Shown: piece after piece, positions 44,901 to 56,974 of the stretch
Layout of the letters: each line of letters opens with the position of its first letter
Numbering within the stretch: position 1 is the first letter of the stretch
DNA from: Umbilicaria muhlenbergii
Lineage: Eukaryota > Ascomycota > Lecanoromycetes > Umbilicariales > Umbilicariaceae
Length of the DNA stretch: 64,000 nucleotides
Direction of reading: 5' to 3'
NCBI GenBank assembly: GCA_000611775.1
Contig: KK106985.1
Location: 310,001-374,000 of the forward strand
The notes under the pieces: model-generated
Told to the model about the DNA's origin: nothing
What the model saw: only the letters and a program-made list of their open reading frames with translations
The model's database searches: none
Position numbers and translations under genes: made by a program

Positions 44901-47900
44901 CGCTGATAGAAACCTTCGTAAATCGAACCCCAAGAATAATCATGACTAGGCTCTTGCTTTTGACATCGAATACGAAGATATCATTGATGAGCTCCTTGCC
45001 ACTCGTTCGATGAAAGTTGGAGTAGACAATCCAGGATTGGGTATCTGCCTCCGCCTGACCAAACCGAGGGCCAGGCTGAATCCGGTCGACTTTCGTGCAT
45101 ACAAAAACTTCATTGTCCCCGATCTCACTTAGGCTGTTAACATGGAGCCCAGAGACTTGGACGAAGTTATCAACAGCTAAGGGATTGCAGATCGTGTTAT
45201 CCAAGGCTTTGATGTCATGGGTAGGAAGCGTAACCAGCCCGGCCACCTCTTGCCCCTTGGCATAAACCCTTCGGACTCCTTTGTAATATTCCTTGTATGT
45301 GACGACCTTCCCAAACACCTTGTATACGAGTGCACCCTGCATGGCCTCGGATTCAGGGTCGTCCATAAGGTCGCCATAACGGCGATGACTGATCAGTCGC
45401 TCGTAGCGATCGAATTCTGCCATCAGCTTAGGGTTTTCTGTCTCAAGAATAACTTTCCCCGTAGCGTGTTGATGTACAGCGCTCTTTTTGGGCCCGCTTT
45501 CACGTGATTGACTGCTTAATAGGAAATTCCAGGTGCGTGTTTCCCCATCAGCTCTCGTCAAAAACATGGAAATCGAACGATCATTCATGCCAAGGGGTGC
45601 CTTGATTTCCAAATCCTCAATGCACGGGATGTATGTCGATGATTCTGAGCTGTTGTTGATAATCTTCGCGGCCTGAGAGACCAACTCAACATATAAGGGA
45701 GCCGGGCATAGGGGCTCCGCCAAAACAGCATGTCCTTGCACGTACAACTTATACTGTTCGCTTCGTGGGTCCACACAGAACTCTGCTTGGCGCTGACTCT
45801 GGTCGAGATATCTGATAAAAGATAGTAGAGTCGGCTCTTTGATATCTGGTATGAGCTCCAGAGTAGCAGGTACTTCACTAGCAGAATCCACCCACGTAAG
45901 CCAGTGGCGTGGCTTCTCGAATTGATATGGGGGTAGTATAATCTGTGTGTACTCATGCCTCTGGGAGCGATGGAAAGGCCAAAATTGAACCTTGTGACCG
46001 GCCTTCCAAAGATGAACCATGATATCAGCAAGAGACCCAACGCCGCCTGATAATGTAAGATTGGTTCCGTGGAACGCGTGGGAGACAGATTCCGTTGCGC
46101 CAAGCGCTCGTCTCACCATACCAGTGACAGAAGTAGAAGAGCCTGCTTCTAGCCAGGTGCAAGCTCCGAGACGCTGTGTAAGTCTCTCCACCGCCTTTCC
46201 GAAAAATACCGGACTCCGGGTGTGTTCTGCGATGAGTCCTGGCTCCGGCCTTAACCAGCTCCGGTCCTCTGAGCAGGTCTCTATCGGTATCCTGGGTTCA
46301 TGGAAGTCTAATCCCTCAGCCAATTCTGCTAGACTCGGCAGAATAGGTTCTGTGAATTGAGAGTGAAAACCATGAGTGACGTTCAGCTTTTTATACTTGA
46401 GTGAGCCACCATGATGCATCAATTTAGCCTCAAGTGCTCTTATAGAGGCTTCTGTGCCAACAAGGACGTGACTTGTTGGCCCGTTATAGCTGGCAATTTC
46501 AATTTTGTGGCGGGAATCAGCCTCGTTGATTGACGAACATAAGCCGAGGACCAAATCGAGTTCAGCATCAATAGAAATCATCGACCCTCGCTCGATGCCC
46601 CAATACTTTTGCATCAGTCTTGCCCGACCGGAGACCAGTTTTATGCCGTCCTGTAGAGAAAGACTGCCGGAAATGCAGAGTGCCGTTAGCTGACCAAAGC
46701 TATGGCCCACGAGGGCATTAACCTTCAATCCAGAGTCTATCCACGATTTGGCACATGCGTATTGAAGAGAAAACAACATAGAATGAAGATTTATGATATC
46801 TTCAACAGGCTCGAACTGAAAGATATGCGGGTACAAGCCCTCCAGACCAGTAGAACGGAGGATATTGTCGCACTGGTCTAGGTGAGACCGTAGAAGAACA
46901 GAGGTATCGTATACGTCTTTGCTGAGTCCAATTGATCTGCCGACTTGGCCTCCAAATACTAATACAACCGGCTTCGTTTTTGGAGCCGCGATTTCCAGTT
47001 GAGGACTAGACCCGGCTGCGCCAACACTTAGCTGCATCTTCAATTCTGCTAAGCTAGAAATGGTCATGACCAGAGCATGAGGAAGAGAGTGATTTTGCTT
47101 GTCAGCTAAGTTGAACGTAAGGCTAGACACAATGTTCTGCTGCTCCGGGAGTTCAGAAGAGAGCTGAGAGAGCTTCTCTTGCAGGGCCGAGCAGTACGCC
47201 GCTAAGCTCGCAGCGGAGTTGGCGGAGATAAATAGGGGATATTTCGGCAGCGAGACATGTTGACGCTTCATATAACGACCCGGCGGAACTGACGTCTCTG
47301 GTCCTTGACACACAATCATCGCCGCATTGCTTCCTGCAGCACCATAGTTGTTGATACACGCAACCTGGAACGTCGATTCCCATTTCAGGGTACGTGTTGG
47401 AATCGCTACCCTGTACCTGTCGGCATCTAACAAGGAGATCTTCGGACTCAATGTATTGAAGTTGGCGAGTACTGGGATTGTACTATGCTTCATCATAAGT
47501 ATGGTCTTGATAAGCGCCGCAACACCGGAAGCTCCTTCAAGATGTCCGATATTGCCTTTAACGGAAGCAACATGAAGCAACTGATTGCGCTGAGGTCCAC
47601 CAAACACCTTCCGGATGCTTTCAAACTCAATAGGATCACCAACTGGGGTTCCGGTTCCATGAGCTTCAACGAATGTAACTTCCCTGGGATTGACTCCAGC
47701 CAGCAAAGCCACCTTTTCGTACAATTTCATCTGCGATCCATCGTGTGGGACGGTGATATTTGTACAATTCATATTCTGATTAACGGAAATTCCGCTGATG
47801 ACGCCCATAACTGTGTCGCCATCCGCAATAGCATCTGATAATCTCTTCAACACAACAAGTCCGACACCCTCACCACGGCAGTAACCGTCAGCTCTGGCAT

Positions 47901-49790
47901 CGAAAGGCTTTGTAGGACCAGTAGGACTGAGGAATGAAGCTGCAGCCAGATTCTGATAGAAATTTGGATTGGTGTAGAGGCTGGCACCGCCTGCCACCGC
48001 CCTTGAGCAGTCACCCGTCTCGAGCGCCTTACAAGCAGCGTGAATAGCAACGGCAGACGATGAACAGGCCGTATCGTACGTAATCGACGGGCTAGTCCAG
48101 CCAAAGAAGTGACTGATCTTACCGCTTAAGAATGCTCGTAGAGTTCCCAAGGATGAGTATGCATTCGGGGGGTGAGATGCGACATTGTCGTTGTAATCGT
48201 TCGCGCAAACCCCTAGATAAACACCAATATCGTCTGGTGGGCTAGCTTCCCCAAAATAGCCCGCCGATTCCATGGCTTGGTACGCTACCTGGAGGAGGAT
48301 TCTCTGCTGCGGATCCATAGACGCAGCTTCACGGGAGGATTTCTTGAAGAATTTATGGTCGAATGTATCGATGTCGCTAACGAAATTGCCCCAAAACTTG
48401 AGCTTGTCTGTCGATCGGCGCAGCCCTTCCATGGAGAACCTTTCCGAGGGCATCTGCTCACACATTGACGTGCCTGCAGCGATGATTTTCCAGAAGTCAT
48501 CAATGGAGTCCGCACCTGGAAACTTGCACGCCATACCAATCACGGCAATCGCGTGATTAGGGTAGCGACTCTCTTGCGGCTCGCTTGCTGCAGGAGTCAC
48601 AACCCCGGATGTTGACGCAGAGAGACTTGCAATCATGTCCCTAGAGAGCAGTTTTGCCGGACCCAGCTTAATAGGTTTGAGTCTATATTCGCGGATGATT
48701 GAAGAGGGAATACTATCGACGAGTCCAACATGAATAACGAGTGGGGTTTCAGCTAGCGTAAGCTGCGAAGCGGCTCCTGTAACTGTAAGGTGCCAGTTCG
48801 AGATGTCCGTGAGGATGGCCTTCAGAGCAAGCTCGTGCAGCGATCCCGTGGTAATGACCTGCGCATCAGAATTCGACCTTAGAGGCGCTAGTAAGCTGCT
48901 AGCCGTGGGGAACTGTAGACCAGGATGCGAATCACAAAGGTCTAAGATCAGTCCAACGTTCCTACAATGAACGGTGGAGTGAAAACGGCCGCTTAGGCCC
49001 ACAGGTCGTACTTTCAAGCCATTGACAGAGAGCTGTTGCGATAGAGAGGCGAAATCCGATCTTGGTGTAGTGATGGTGATGCTTTTGGAATCAATGTTCA
49101 CTGAAATATACGCCTGGAACACAGCTCGATTAGCCATGTTCTCGCTTGAGAAACTTGGTGAGTATTTACGTCAGGATAGCTTTTGAGGATGTTCAAGACC
49201 CTGTCTTTCTCGACTTCTTGTTTCCAGCGGACCGCAAGCCAGCAGGTTTCGTTAGGCGGAGTAGCATACGCTCCATCAAGATCAACATAAGAGCCAATGC
49301 ACACGGCCAAGCGCAGAGCGACCGCTCCGAGTTCATTGATGTCCTTTTCATTTTTCGAACAAGCCACGGCGATAGCAGTCAAAAATCCGGTGCAAAAGCC
49401 TTGAACACCTCCGAGATTTAGACTCTTGAGAAGATGTTGATGCGTCGGAAAAGAGTTTCTGTTCTTCTCGAAGTAGTCGATGTATTGAACAATATGAACA
49501 ATGATTGTCATTGGCGTGCTCAATATGCTGGGGACTGGCTCTGTTGTTGCTGGGAAATGCCCCGTATCGATCCATTGCCGTAAACTCCTCAACGACTCTC
49601 GGCCGGGCACACGATGTAGGCGAGGATTGGACTTGACTAGAGTCTCCCAGAGGTCTGGGAGCTGTCTTATTGCTTTTGTGAACGCACTCAAGCGAGACTC
49701 ACGGACCAGAGAGACCCAAAGCTCGCCTAGGTATTCAGACGACGGCCAGATGGTTTGAGAACCGAAAATGATAAGTGACGGGGAAGCCAT
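41955..49790 (-). CDS. Non-reducing polyketide synthase, SAT-KS-AT-PT-ACP-CMeT-hydrolase
   Basis: This iterative type I PKS makes a C-methylated aromatic acid from acetyl/malonyl units and SAM. Four exons (49170-49790, 42981-49113, 42560-42928, 41955-42505) join in frame to 2557 aa. SAT has GFCTG with Cys133 and GRFHS with His252. KS has DTACSSS with Cys557. AT has GHSFG with Ser1012. PT has its active-site His near 1335 (QGHAVLAEPL) and Asp near 1522 (AVDNFVQVSG). A single ACP carries Ser1713 (LGIDSLMITE). CMeT has LELGGGTGGTTKYIV near 2032-2045. The C-terminal alpha/beta-hydrolase has LLIHGGGH, GWSTGG with Ser2338, HGTADELIPW, and a late His (EDAAHLF), so it is a complete releasing domain. 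The order matches the CMeT-TE class that includes AusA and MpaC. There is no in-cis reductase domain. Two cluster words precede it. Confidence 0.96.
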
Positions 49791-50385
49791 GAGGTGTTTT
49801 CAGACAGGAGGGGAATGCCTAGCGTGGTTGAAGTACGTGACAGGGGACCAGCACTGGATTTTGTTGAAATTCCCGGTCTGCGATTGCCCGTTGTGCTCTA
49901 CGTTTTACAGAAGTATCACTGTAAATAACAAGTTAGCCATAGGTATCACATCAGGTATCATTGTCAAGTCGGTTTCGGGTCCTTCCTTCTGTGACCCACT
50001 CGGGTCCATGAGCCGGGCTTACGATAAGGTCCATCGGAAACAACCCTTGCCAGAACGGAGGAAAGGGCTTCAGCTCGTCTCAAGCTGAATACACGCGTAT
50101 GCAGGTAAGAAATAGAAAACCCCACAACTGGCAAAGCAATTATACACATCCCTGTTGTGCAAAGTTAATTGATACGGTTAGGAATAGCGAGATAAGTGAC
50201 AAGGTACAAAGGCAGTGGACAATCGTAAGAATGCAAGATCTATAGATCAACGTATAGTACGGCATCTACATATAGCTAGATATCAAGTGCGGTGGCTATA
50301 GAACGGAAAATTGGAGAGAATACTCAACACAAAGCTGTCCAATCTCTAACAGCTGAACTACCAAATGCTCGAGCTAACCAAAGCG
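49791..50385. promoter_or_regulatory. PKS promoter region
   Basis: About 595 bases between the PKS start and the CAR stop codon, both on the minus strand. It carries an exact cluster word at 49998-50007 and a partial one (TTTCGGGTCC) at 49973-49982, so the core TCGGGTCC appears twice 25 bases apart. Confidence 0.6.
49998..50007 (+). promoter_or_regulatory. Cluster word ACTCGGGTCC (PKS promoter)
   Basis: This is an exact copy 208 bases upstream of the PKS start, paired with the two-mismatch copy at 49973-49982. Confidence 0.65.
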
Positions 50386-53300
50386 TTAACTAAGGAATCC
50401 GACATTTCTCCAGTGATCAACATATGTAGCAATGGTTTCACGGCTGACCACGTCGAGAAGCTGGAGGGCTGGCGAAATATCCCGTGCACCCTCGGTCCCT
50501 AAGACAACATCGCCGCTCGACATGCGTTTGAAGTCCTTTTCGAAGAATTCGGCCAATTCCTTTGCTGGATTCTCCTCGGGTGCATTTTCCTTGGCTGTGC
50601 AAACCTCTTGTAACCATTTGTCGAATGGTAATAGTCCATCGTGGGAGATGTTCAGCTTCAATGCTAGAACTACCAAGGCATCATGCCATGATTGCCGTAC
50701 CGGATTCTCTAGGTGATAAACTAGGTTGATGGGAGACTTAGCCAGAAGGATTTCAGACAGGACTTCCGCTGCACTATCAACTGGTATCCAAGAGAAGGTC
50801 TGACATTATATCAGCCATCTGCGTTTCCAAGAGGTAATCAGAAGTCACAGAATTGAAGTGTAACATACCCCTTCCAATATTGGAAGCTTGCCAATGGTCT
50901 GTGAAGACTTGATCAATCCTGCAAAGTGTTCACTTGTATTCCAGTATCCGCTCTTACTTGAGCCTGACATCTGACCAATGCGGACATAAGTTGCTTCAAT
51001 TTCATCACCGTAATCCTGTACAGCTTTTTCAATGATCTTCTCGCACACAAGTTTTGCCTTGCTGTAGCCCATGGGGTTGGTACTCTTCTCATCCACCATA
51101 GGAACTTCTGGGATAATCCGCTTGCCGTGGTTACGGCCATATTGACCTACGACTGCGATAGAGGACACAAACAAGAACCTGGGTCTGATCATTGGATGAG
51201 CATTGTGAGCGTCCCTTGCGAGATTAAGGAGGTTTTGTAATGCTTGAAACTGGCCCTGAAAAGAAGGTAATATTCTCATAAAGTCCATGGGCCAAGCATT
51301 ATGCAGGATGTGCGTGACACGCTGACAGAGATCAGTATATTCGGAGATCTTTAATCCAAGCAAAGGGCCAGCTATATTAGTCCGGAAAACTTCAATTCTT
51401 GGCCATGCTTCCTGAGAGATCACGACACCTTTGGCTTCGGCTGATTGCTGAACTTGTGCTTTTGGGTCCGATTGGAGCAACGAACCTTGGATGGAACGAT
51501 TGAGACAAATCACACTGGCGACGGTAGGAAGCATAACGATTTGCGCCAGCAAGTGACATCCTAAGCTTCCCGTACTACCAGTCAGTAGTACTACCAACCC
51601 CCCTCGAGCTCCTTGGTGAGGACTGCCGTTTTTGATTGAATATAGCTCTACAAAATCATTTGTTCGTAGTTGTTGCTCCGCTGGCACTCCATCTAGCGCC
51701 GCCAAACTCCGTAGTGCAGCCGCAATACTCGTGATTGAAGGATGTTGATATACAAAAGTACGGCTGATCCACTGTGCTCGTGGGAGCCCATCCATCATTT
51801 TTGGCAAGGAGGTAAGAAGAGCGCGACGTAACTGAATGGACTGAAGGGAATTCATTCCCAACTCAAAAAAGTCGTCCTCATAGCCCCACTCATCGGCAGG
51901 AATTCTCCAATTAACAAGGTTTTGTATAGTCACTTTAAGGTCTTCCTCGATGGTTGTCATGATAAAGGGAGGCAAAGAATCATCCACCATGTTATCCTCC
52001 AAATCTCTATACGCTTTTGCTATTTCCCCCTCGAACAGCTTATAGGCTTCCTTTCGCGCAATGGAGCCCTTGTCTGTCCGTGGGATTGTCATCCCAGGCG
52101 CCAGGATAATCATGGCATCTTTGGAAGTTATTTCGGCATGGCCATCCATGCGTTTATTTGCCTCGATGACAATAGGCCAGAGACGAGCTTTTAACTCTTC
52201 GCTGTGAGTGGTTGGTGTAAGCGTTATTGGCTCGACAATAACTCCTAGTTCAAGGTGACCGTTCCCGAAAGCAACCGCAGCCTTAACCAACTCACTTTCA
52301 GAGAGCATCGATTCGAGTATTCGAGGAAGGACCTTTTCGCCCGTGGCAAGTACAATAAGATCATCATCGCGTCCAACGGCGTTGAAATCTGTCAAAGAAA
52401 GCCTCGGATTAGCGATCAACTGATCCTGAACTTCAAACGTGGTTTCCCATCCAAATGGCCTTGTGGTCAATCTGTATGTCTGCACTCCATCCTCCAGAGT
52501 GCCCACTGGGTCAAGTGATAAGTTCATATCCTTCCGAAGTCTGAAATAGCGCCAGTCATAATCATCCTTGGGCACGAAGATTGGGGCCAGAGGTCCGCTT
52601 TCGGTGGTACCGTAGTGATTTAAAAGTTTAACACCAGCTGCAGACAGCCTCTCCCCGACCGAGGACTTCAAGAGTCCACCGCCAAAAGCAACAAACTGAA
52701 GAGCTGCCAGTGCTTGTATGCCCTTTCCACCGGCCATAAGAACAATCTCTTCTAGAATTGACGGGACGGACATGAGCGATCGCGCGTTCGTGGTCTCCAA
52801 CAACTCCACTATCGAAGCCCCAGTAGGTGGGGTATTAGCAGCGGGCAGGCAGAAAGCCTTGCCCGCTCCCATTGATAGGCATGGTGCGACGAGTCCAAAG
52901 CCCTGATGACCGGTTAGTTATGGTATTGGGGAATAGGATACTGAACTAACATGGTAGAGCGGGAGAGTGGACACGTTCAAGCCTTGGATTTCCTCCTCGT
53001 TTTTAAAGTCATGGCAGACCGTGAAGCAAAGCAAATGCTTGTGCGATGTGTAGATGGGTTTTGGTAATCCGGTTGTCCCGGAAGAGTGTAAGATCAAAAC
53101 ACTCCGATCTGTCTCACCAATGTAATGGTCTGGCCCGCAGATACTGCGCTCTGCGTGGTTGTTGGTGCCGGAAAGTAGCAAAAAACTGTCGTATGGTACT
53201 TGCGCGACAACCTCAGGGGACTTTTCTTCAGCAGTAAAAGTTGCCACTGCTTCCTTGGCTGTGCTTTGGAGACGCGGCGAGGCGAGGATCACGTGTGCCG

Positions 53301-53900
53301 AAGTCTTGGCGAGCAAATGGTGAACCGCAGTTGGAGACAATCGAGCGGAGAGCAGAAGCACCTTGCGTCCGTAAGCCTTCACCCTGTCCACCTTGCTTGC
53401 CAAGTACTAACCGGCGCGCCCAAGCTGATTAGAGCGAGTTCGTAGATCAGTAGCCCAATCTCGCTGTCCATAAGCAGGGCCACTGGACGACCCTTGACCA
53501 CCTTGCCACAATTATCTTTCGAAGGCAGCTTCAGCTCCGATAGGTTTTCAGTCAACCACGTTGAGCATTGCAATACAGCTTGCTTCAAGCCCAGATTTGT
53601 CACCGTGATGAATGCCAGCGAGGGGCTTCCTGTCTGTTTCCTCGCTTGCACGCAAAAAATATGATCAGGGTTGTGCTTAGCGTTGTACTCGATCAACTCA
53701 GGTACCGTTCTAACGTTGTCGCTATGATCTGCTGAGCTGTGCAAGTTGATCTTTGCTCTTGAGAATGTTCCCGATAGTGGTTTTGACCAGAGTGCCTGTT
53801 CCCTGGATTGGCCCATAGCTCCTCTATGGTGTCTTGCGCTGTTTTCAGATGGATATACGTTCTGTTCGTCAATGGGGAAACCTACAGGTGCAAAGATCAT
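50386..53900 (-). CDS. NRPS-like carboxylic acid reductase (A-T-R)
   Basis: This enzyme activates a carboxylic acid as the adenylate, loads it on a carrier domain and reductively releases the aldehyde. Four exons (53412-53900, 52951-53361, 50869-52902, 50386-50799) join in frame to 1115 aa. The adenylation domain (residues about 1-590) carries the core [12 protein letters not shown] (253-265), the [12 protein letters not shown] motif, and [14 protein letters not shown] with its conserved Lys. The carrier domain has [14 protein letters not shown] with the phosphopantetheine Ser at 652. The reductase domain has the NAD(P)-binding [13 protein letters not shown] near 740-752 and the catalytic YSKAK. 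There is no condensation domain. Placed in tandem downstream-to-upstream with the PKS, it should reduce the PKS acid in trans. I recall the same NR-PKS plus NRPS-like pairing from Aspergillus terreus aryl-aldehyde work. Confidence 0.95.
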
Positions 53901-54181
53901 ACATGTCCCTTCAATCTTGTTCCAATGTCAGCTCATAGGGCTGAGGGACTTTGATCTTCCTTCGGCCCCTGCTTACAGCTGTGACCCGAGTCAACGTCAC
54001 TCGGGTCCAGATAGAGGCATCGGTAAACTGAGCTGCTGTCGGACCCTAAGAAAGCAGAGACCATGTTAGTTTCAGCCAACCTCCTAGGGTCCCTGTGACA
54101 GACTTCGTACACCTTCTGAGCCTCCGAGCGGAAGGTTGGAAATTATTGGAAAGGTACATGCCTTTTCTCATACAATGCAAC
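53901..54181. promoter_or_regulatory. Bidirectional CAR/P450 promoter
   Basis: Only about 280 bases separate divergent start codons. The inverted cluster-word pair lies in it at 53982-54008, about 82-108 bases from the CAR start and 174-200 bases from the P450 start. The same site could drive both genes. Confidence 0.7.
53982..54008. promoter_or_regulatory. Inverted pair of cluster words
   Basis: TGACCCGAGT at 53982-53991 faces ACTCGGGTCC at 53999-54008 across a 7-base spacer (CAACGTC). The arms GACCCGAGT and ACTCGGGTC are perfect inverted repeats, suggesting a dimeric or paired binding protein. Confidence 0.75.
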
Positions 54182-56056
54182 ATGGCGCTCATTGCGATGC
54201 TTGACATTTCTGGGACCAAATATCTCATTGTTGTCCTTCTTGTGATAGCCCTGGTTGTCTTTCCCTGGATTCATACCTATCTGAAGCTTCGGCATGTGCC
54301 TGGACCATTTCTCGCAGCCCTTAGCGATTATGCCCGGTTCTCGTGGGTTCTTACGGGAAGGGCGCAGGCGATTCATCTCGAACAACATCGCAAATATGGC
54401 AGAATCGTACGCTTCGGACCAAACATGGTGTCTGTTTCCGACCCCAGTGAGATACCAAATATCTACGGATTCACCGGAAAGTTCAACAAGGTCAGCTTAA
54501 CACCAACTTTCACATCACTCTGATCTGATCATAGCTCAAGTCAAACTTCTATTGGGCCCTTACTTTCTATGCCAAAGGCAAACCCATCCCAGGGATGTTT
54601 GCAACTCAGGATGAGGGTCTTCATTATGTCCTCAAGCGACCTATTGCACAGATCTACTCCATGAGCAATATGGTATCCTTTGAACGTTTCGCCGACTCAA
54701 CCATTCGAGTATTCTTCCAAGAAATTGACAAGCGTTTCGTCCAAACGCAAAACATCTGCGATTTGGGCGCTTGGCTGCAATACTTTGCATTCGACGTAAT
54801 AGGAGAGATTACTTTTTCTAGGCGTCTGGGATTCCTCGAGCGCGGCGAGGATGTGGATGGTATCATCCAGAAAATTTGGGACTACTTCTACAGTGCTGCT
54901 CCCGTGGGTTATCATGAATTGCAAGAAGCTGTCTACCGCGCTAATACGGACCAGATCACGCAGATGCCTTGGCTGAATTACTTGCGGGCGAAGAATCCGA
55001 TCACGCAGCGGTTGAAGACACCAAAGCCGAATCCAATTGTAGCTTTTACGATCGATAGGATCTGGGAAAGGACGACATTGTCAAAGGACGCGCTTGCTGA
55101 GAGAGAGAAACAAAACGATAGAGATTTTCTTTCTCGGTTTTTAGAAGCCGAAGCCAGAGAGAAGGCGCTGATCCCGCCCTGGTACGAGCCCCAAAAGACT
55201 GACATCCACCTCTCATTTGTGTGTTCTGTATCTTACGGCTCTTTAGGGCACTTACTGCTTGGGTGACGTCGAATGTTACGGCCGGGAGCGATACTACAGC
55301 TATATTGTTCCGAGCCATCTTCTACTATCTGATGAAGAACCCCCCCACTCTCGAGCGACTCCTGGCCGAGCTAGACACTGCAGCTAGTCAAGGCAAACTT
55401 TCAGAGATAGTGACCTGGAAAGAATCTCGAGAACTCGCCTATCTAGATGCTTGTATCAAAGAAGCTGGACGTATGCACCCACCATTCTGCTTACCATTAG
55501 AGCGTGTTGTTCCACCTGGCGGCGCGGTCATCTGCGGGAAGCATTTGGAAGGAGGTATGATTGTTGGTATAAGCGGGTACACTGTGCACCGCGACGTGGA
55601 AACCTTTGGGGAAGACTGTGATGTTTGGAGACCAGAGAGATGGCTGGTGGACAAGGCTCGTCGGCAAAAGATGGAAAACGCTCTCTTCACTGTAGGTAAA
55701 TCTGGTATGATCTTGTTGCCTGTAAACTAAAAGAGGCTTTGTCTTTCTAGTTCGGAGCTGGTCACCGCTCATGTATTGGCAAGAACATATCTTACCTGGA
55801 GATTTACAAGCTAGTGCCTACATTTCTGCAAACGTACGAGGTCAGTACTCATTTCGGCCCAAGCCCCCTCATTCATTCTTAGTCTGATGAAGCTAATCTC
55901 TGTCCAACATAGCTCGAGTTCGCGGAGCCCAACGCTTCTTGGAGAACAGTTAATCGTTGGTTCTTTCAGCAGCGTGGCCTCGACGTCCGTATCAGGAGGA
56001 GGGTTAGGGCACAGACGGAATCTAAGGACGACTTTCGAAATCTGCCCAGGGCTTAA
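54182..56056 (+). CDS. Cytochrome P450, pisatin-demethylase-like group
   Basis: This is a membrane-anchored monooxygenase, likely hydroxylating or otherwise oxidising the aromatic product. Five exons (54182-54490, 54535-55181, 55247-55691, 55751-55840, 55913-56056) join in frame to 544 aa; an in-frame ATG at 54158 would add eight residues. The N-terminal anchor (KYLIVVLLVIALVVFPWIH) leads to the hinge LRHVPGPFLAAL. The I-helix reads TAGSDTTAI, ExxR is EAGR, the PERW motif is present, and the haem loop is FGAGHRSCIGKN with Cys475. IPPW-ALTAWVTSNVTAGSD across the second intron resembles the pisatin demethylase-like fungal group. It is divergent from the CAR gene and shares its promoter. Confidence 0.92.
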
Positions 56057-56974
56057 AATTCAAAGGGAGATGGAGATTGGCTGTTCATTTAAGGCAGTCT
56101 TCCGAATAGCCTAGACTTAACGTTTGAGCGAGCTAGACCAGACTATCAATGGCCTAGCCTAGATAGCTAGCCCAGACACATACCCGGAGTACTTTCCATA
56201 TGACGCTGAGGTGGAAGGCTGAAATGTGGGAGTGCCTAAAATGACACCCCTATTTCTTACCTTGACACCCGCTCCCCCTAAAGAAACGGCCCTCGGTTAA
56301 GGCATACTTAAATCCCTAACTAAAGATAATGTTTACAACGCAAACGCTTCAGAGCTCACTGCACCCTGGTGTAGGCATGAACATACGTATGTTCCTCAGG
56401 ATGACTTTCTGGCGAGTGACTTTGGCTGAGTAGCCGAGTGGCAGTTAGCATCACCTGCGTCCAAGACCAGCATTCAGGCTTGACAATAAATCCTGCGGAC
56501 AACATTGCAGTAAGAGAACATTGACGCTGCCTGTATAGGCTTAGGGATAAGCGCAGTGAGCGGTTAGGTGGCTGGGTTAGATATGTATATTTATGGGATG
56601 TCAAGGGATCAATCAGGGGTGTCGTTTTACGAGGACCCCTCTTATCGGTACCTGACGGAGTACAGAGTGATCGTAACCCGATAACATAATCTTATCTCAT
56701 CCGTACCTGAGGGCCCTTCGCCGATTGCTTTAACGGGAAGGAATAGCCCTTACGCTTTCGCAGCGAGCTACCGCATCCGATCGTTTCCCTTAAGCTTCGT
56801 TCTGTACCAGCTCCAATTGTGCAAATGGAGATGGGCACGGGACAACCGTTCCCGCGCCCCGCTCCGTACCTGACAGGGTTCCCTTAAGACAGACCATGGC
56901 GCCCCTCAACCTCCCCTTCTGCCCGTCCCATCTCCAACCGCCTCCCAGACCCTGACAATTGGAGCCACCTCTCT
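56057..56974. other. Right cluster border, contains a candidate MITE
   Basis: This 918-base gap runs between the P450 and the DUF1989 gene. It contains the TA-flanked inverted-repeat element at 56239-56627. Beyond that, the octamer GTACCTGA recurs around 56649, 56702 and 56874; I cannot assign it a role. Confidence 0.5.
56239..56627. mobile_element. Candidate Tc1/mariner-type MITE, 389 bp
   Basis: The ends AAATGACACCCCT (56239-56251) and AGGGGTGTCGTTT (56615-56627) are inverted repeats matching at 12 of 13 positions. Similarity continues inward to about 32 bases, including CTTGACA-CCC at the same offset on both sides. Each end is flanked by the dinucleotide TA (56237-56238 and 56628-56629), the target duplication of Tc1/mariner elements. 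There is no transposase-sized frame inside, so it would be non-autonomous. Confidence 0.6.

Noticed and set aside
56420-56500. tRNA-like A-box (TAGCCGAGTGGC) inside the candidate MITE
   Set aside because: No matching B-box, acceptor stem or anticodon arm could be paired around it, so it is not a tRNA gene; a tRNA-derived SINE is also unsupported.
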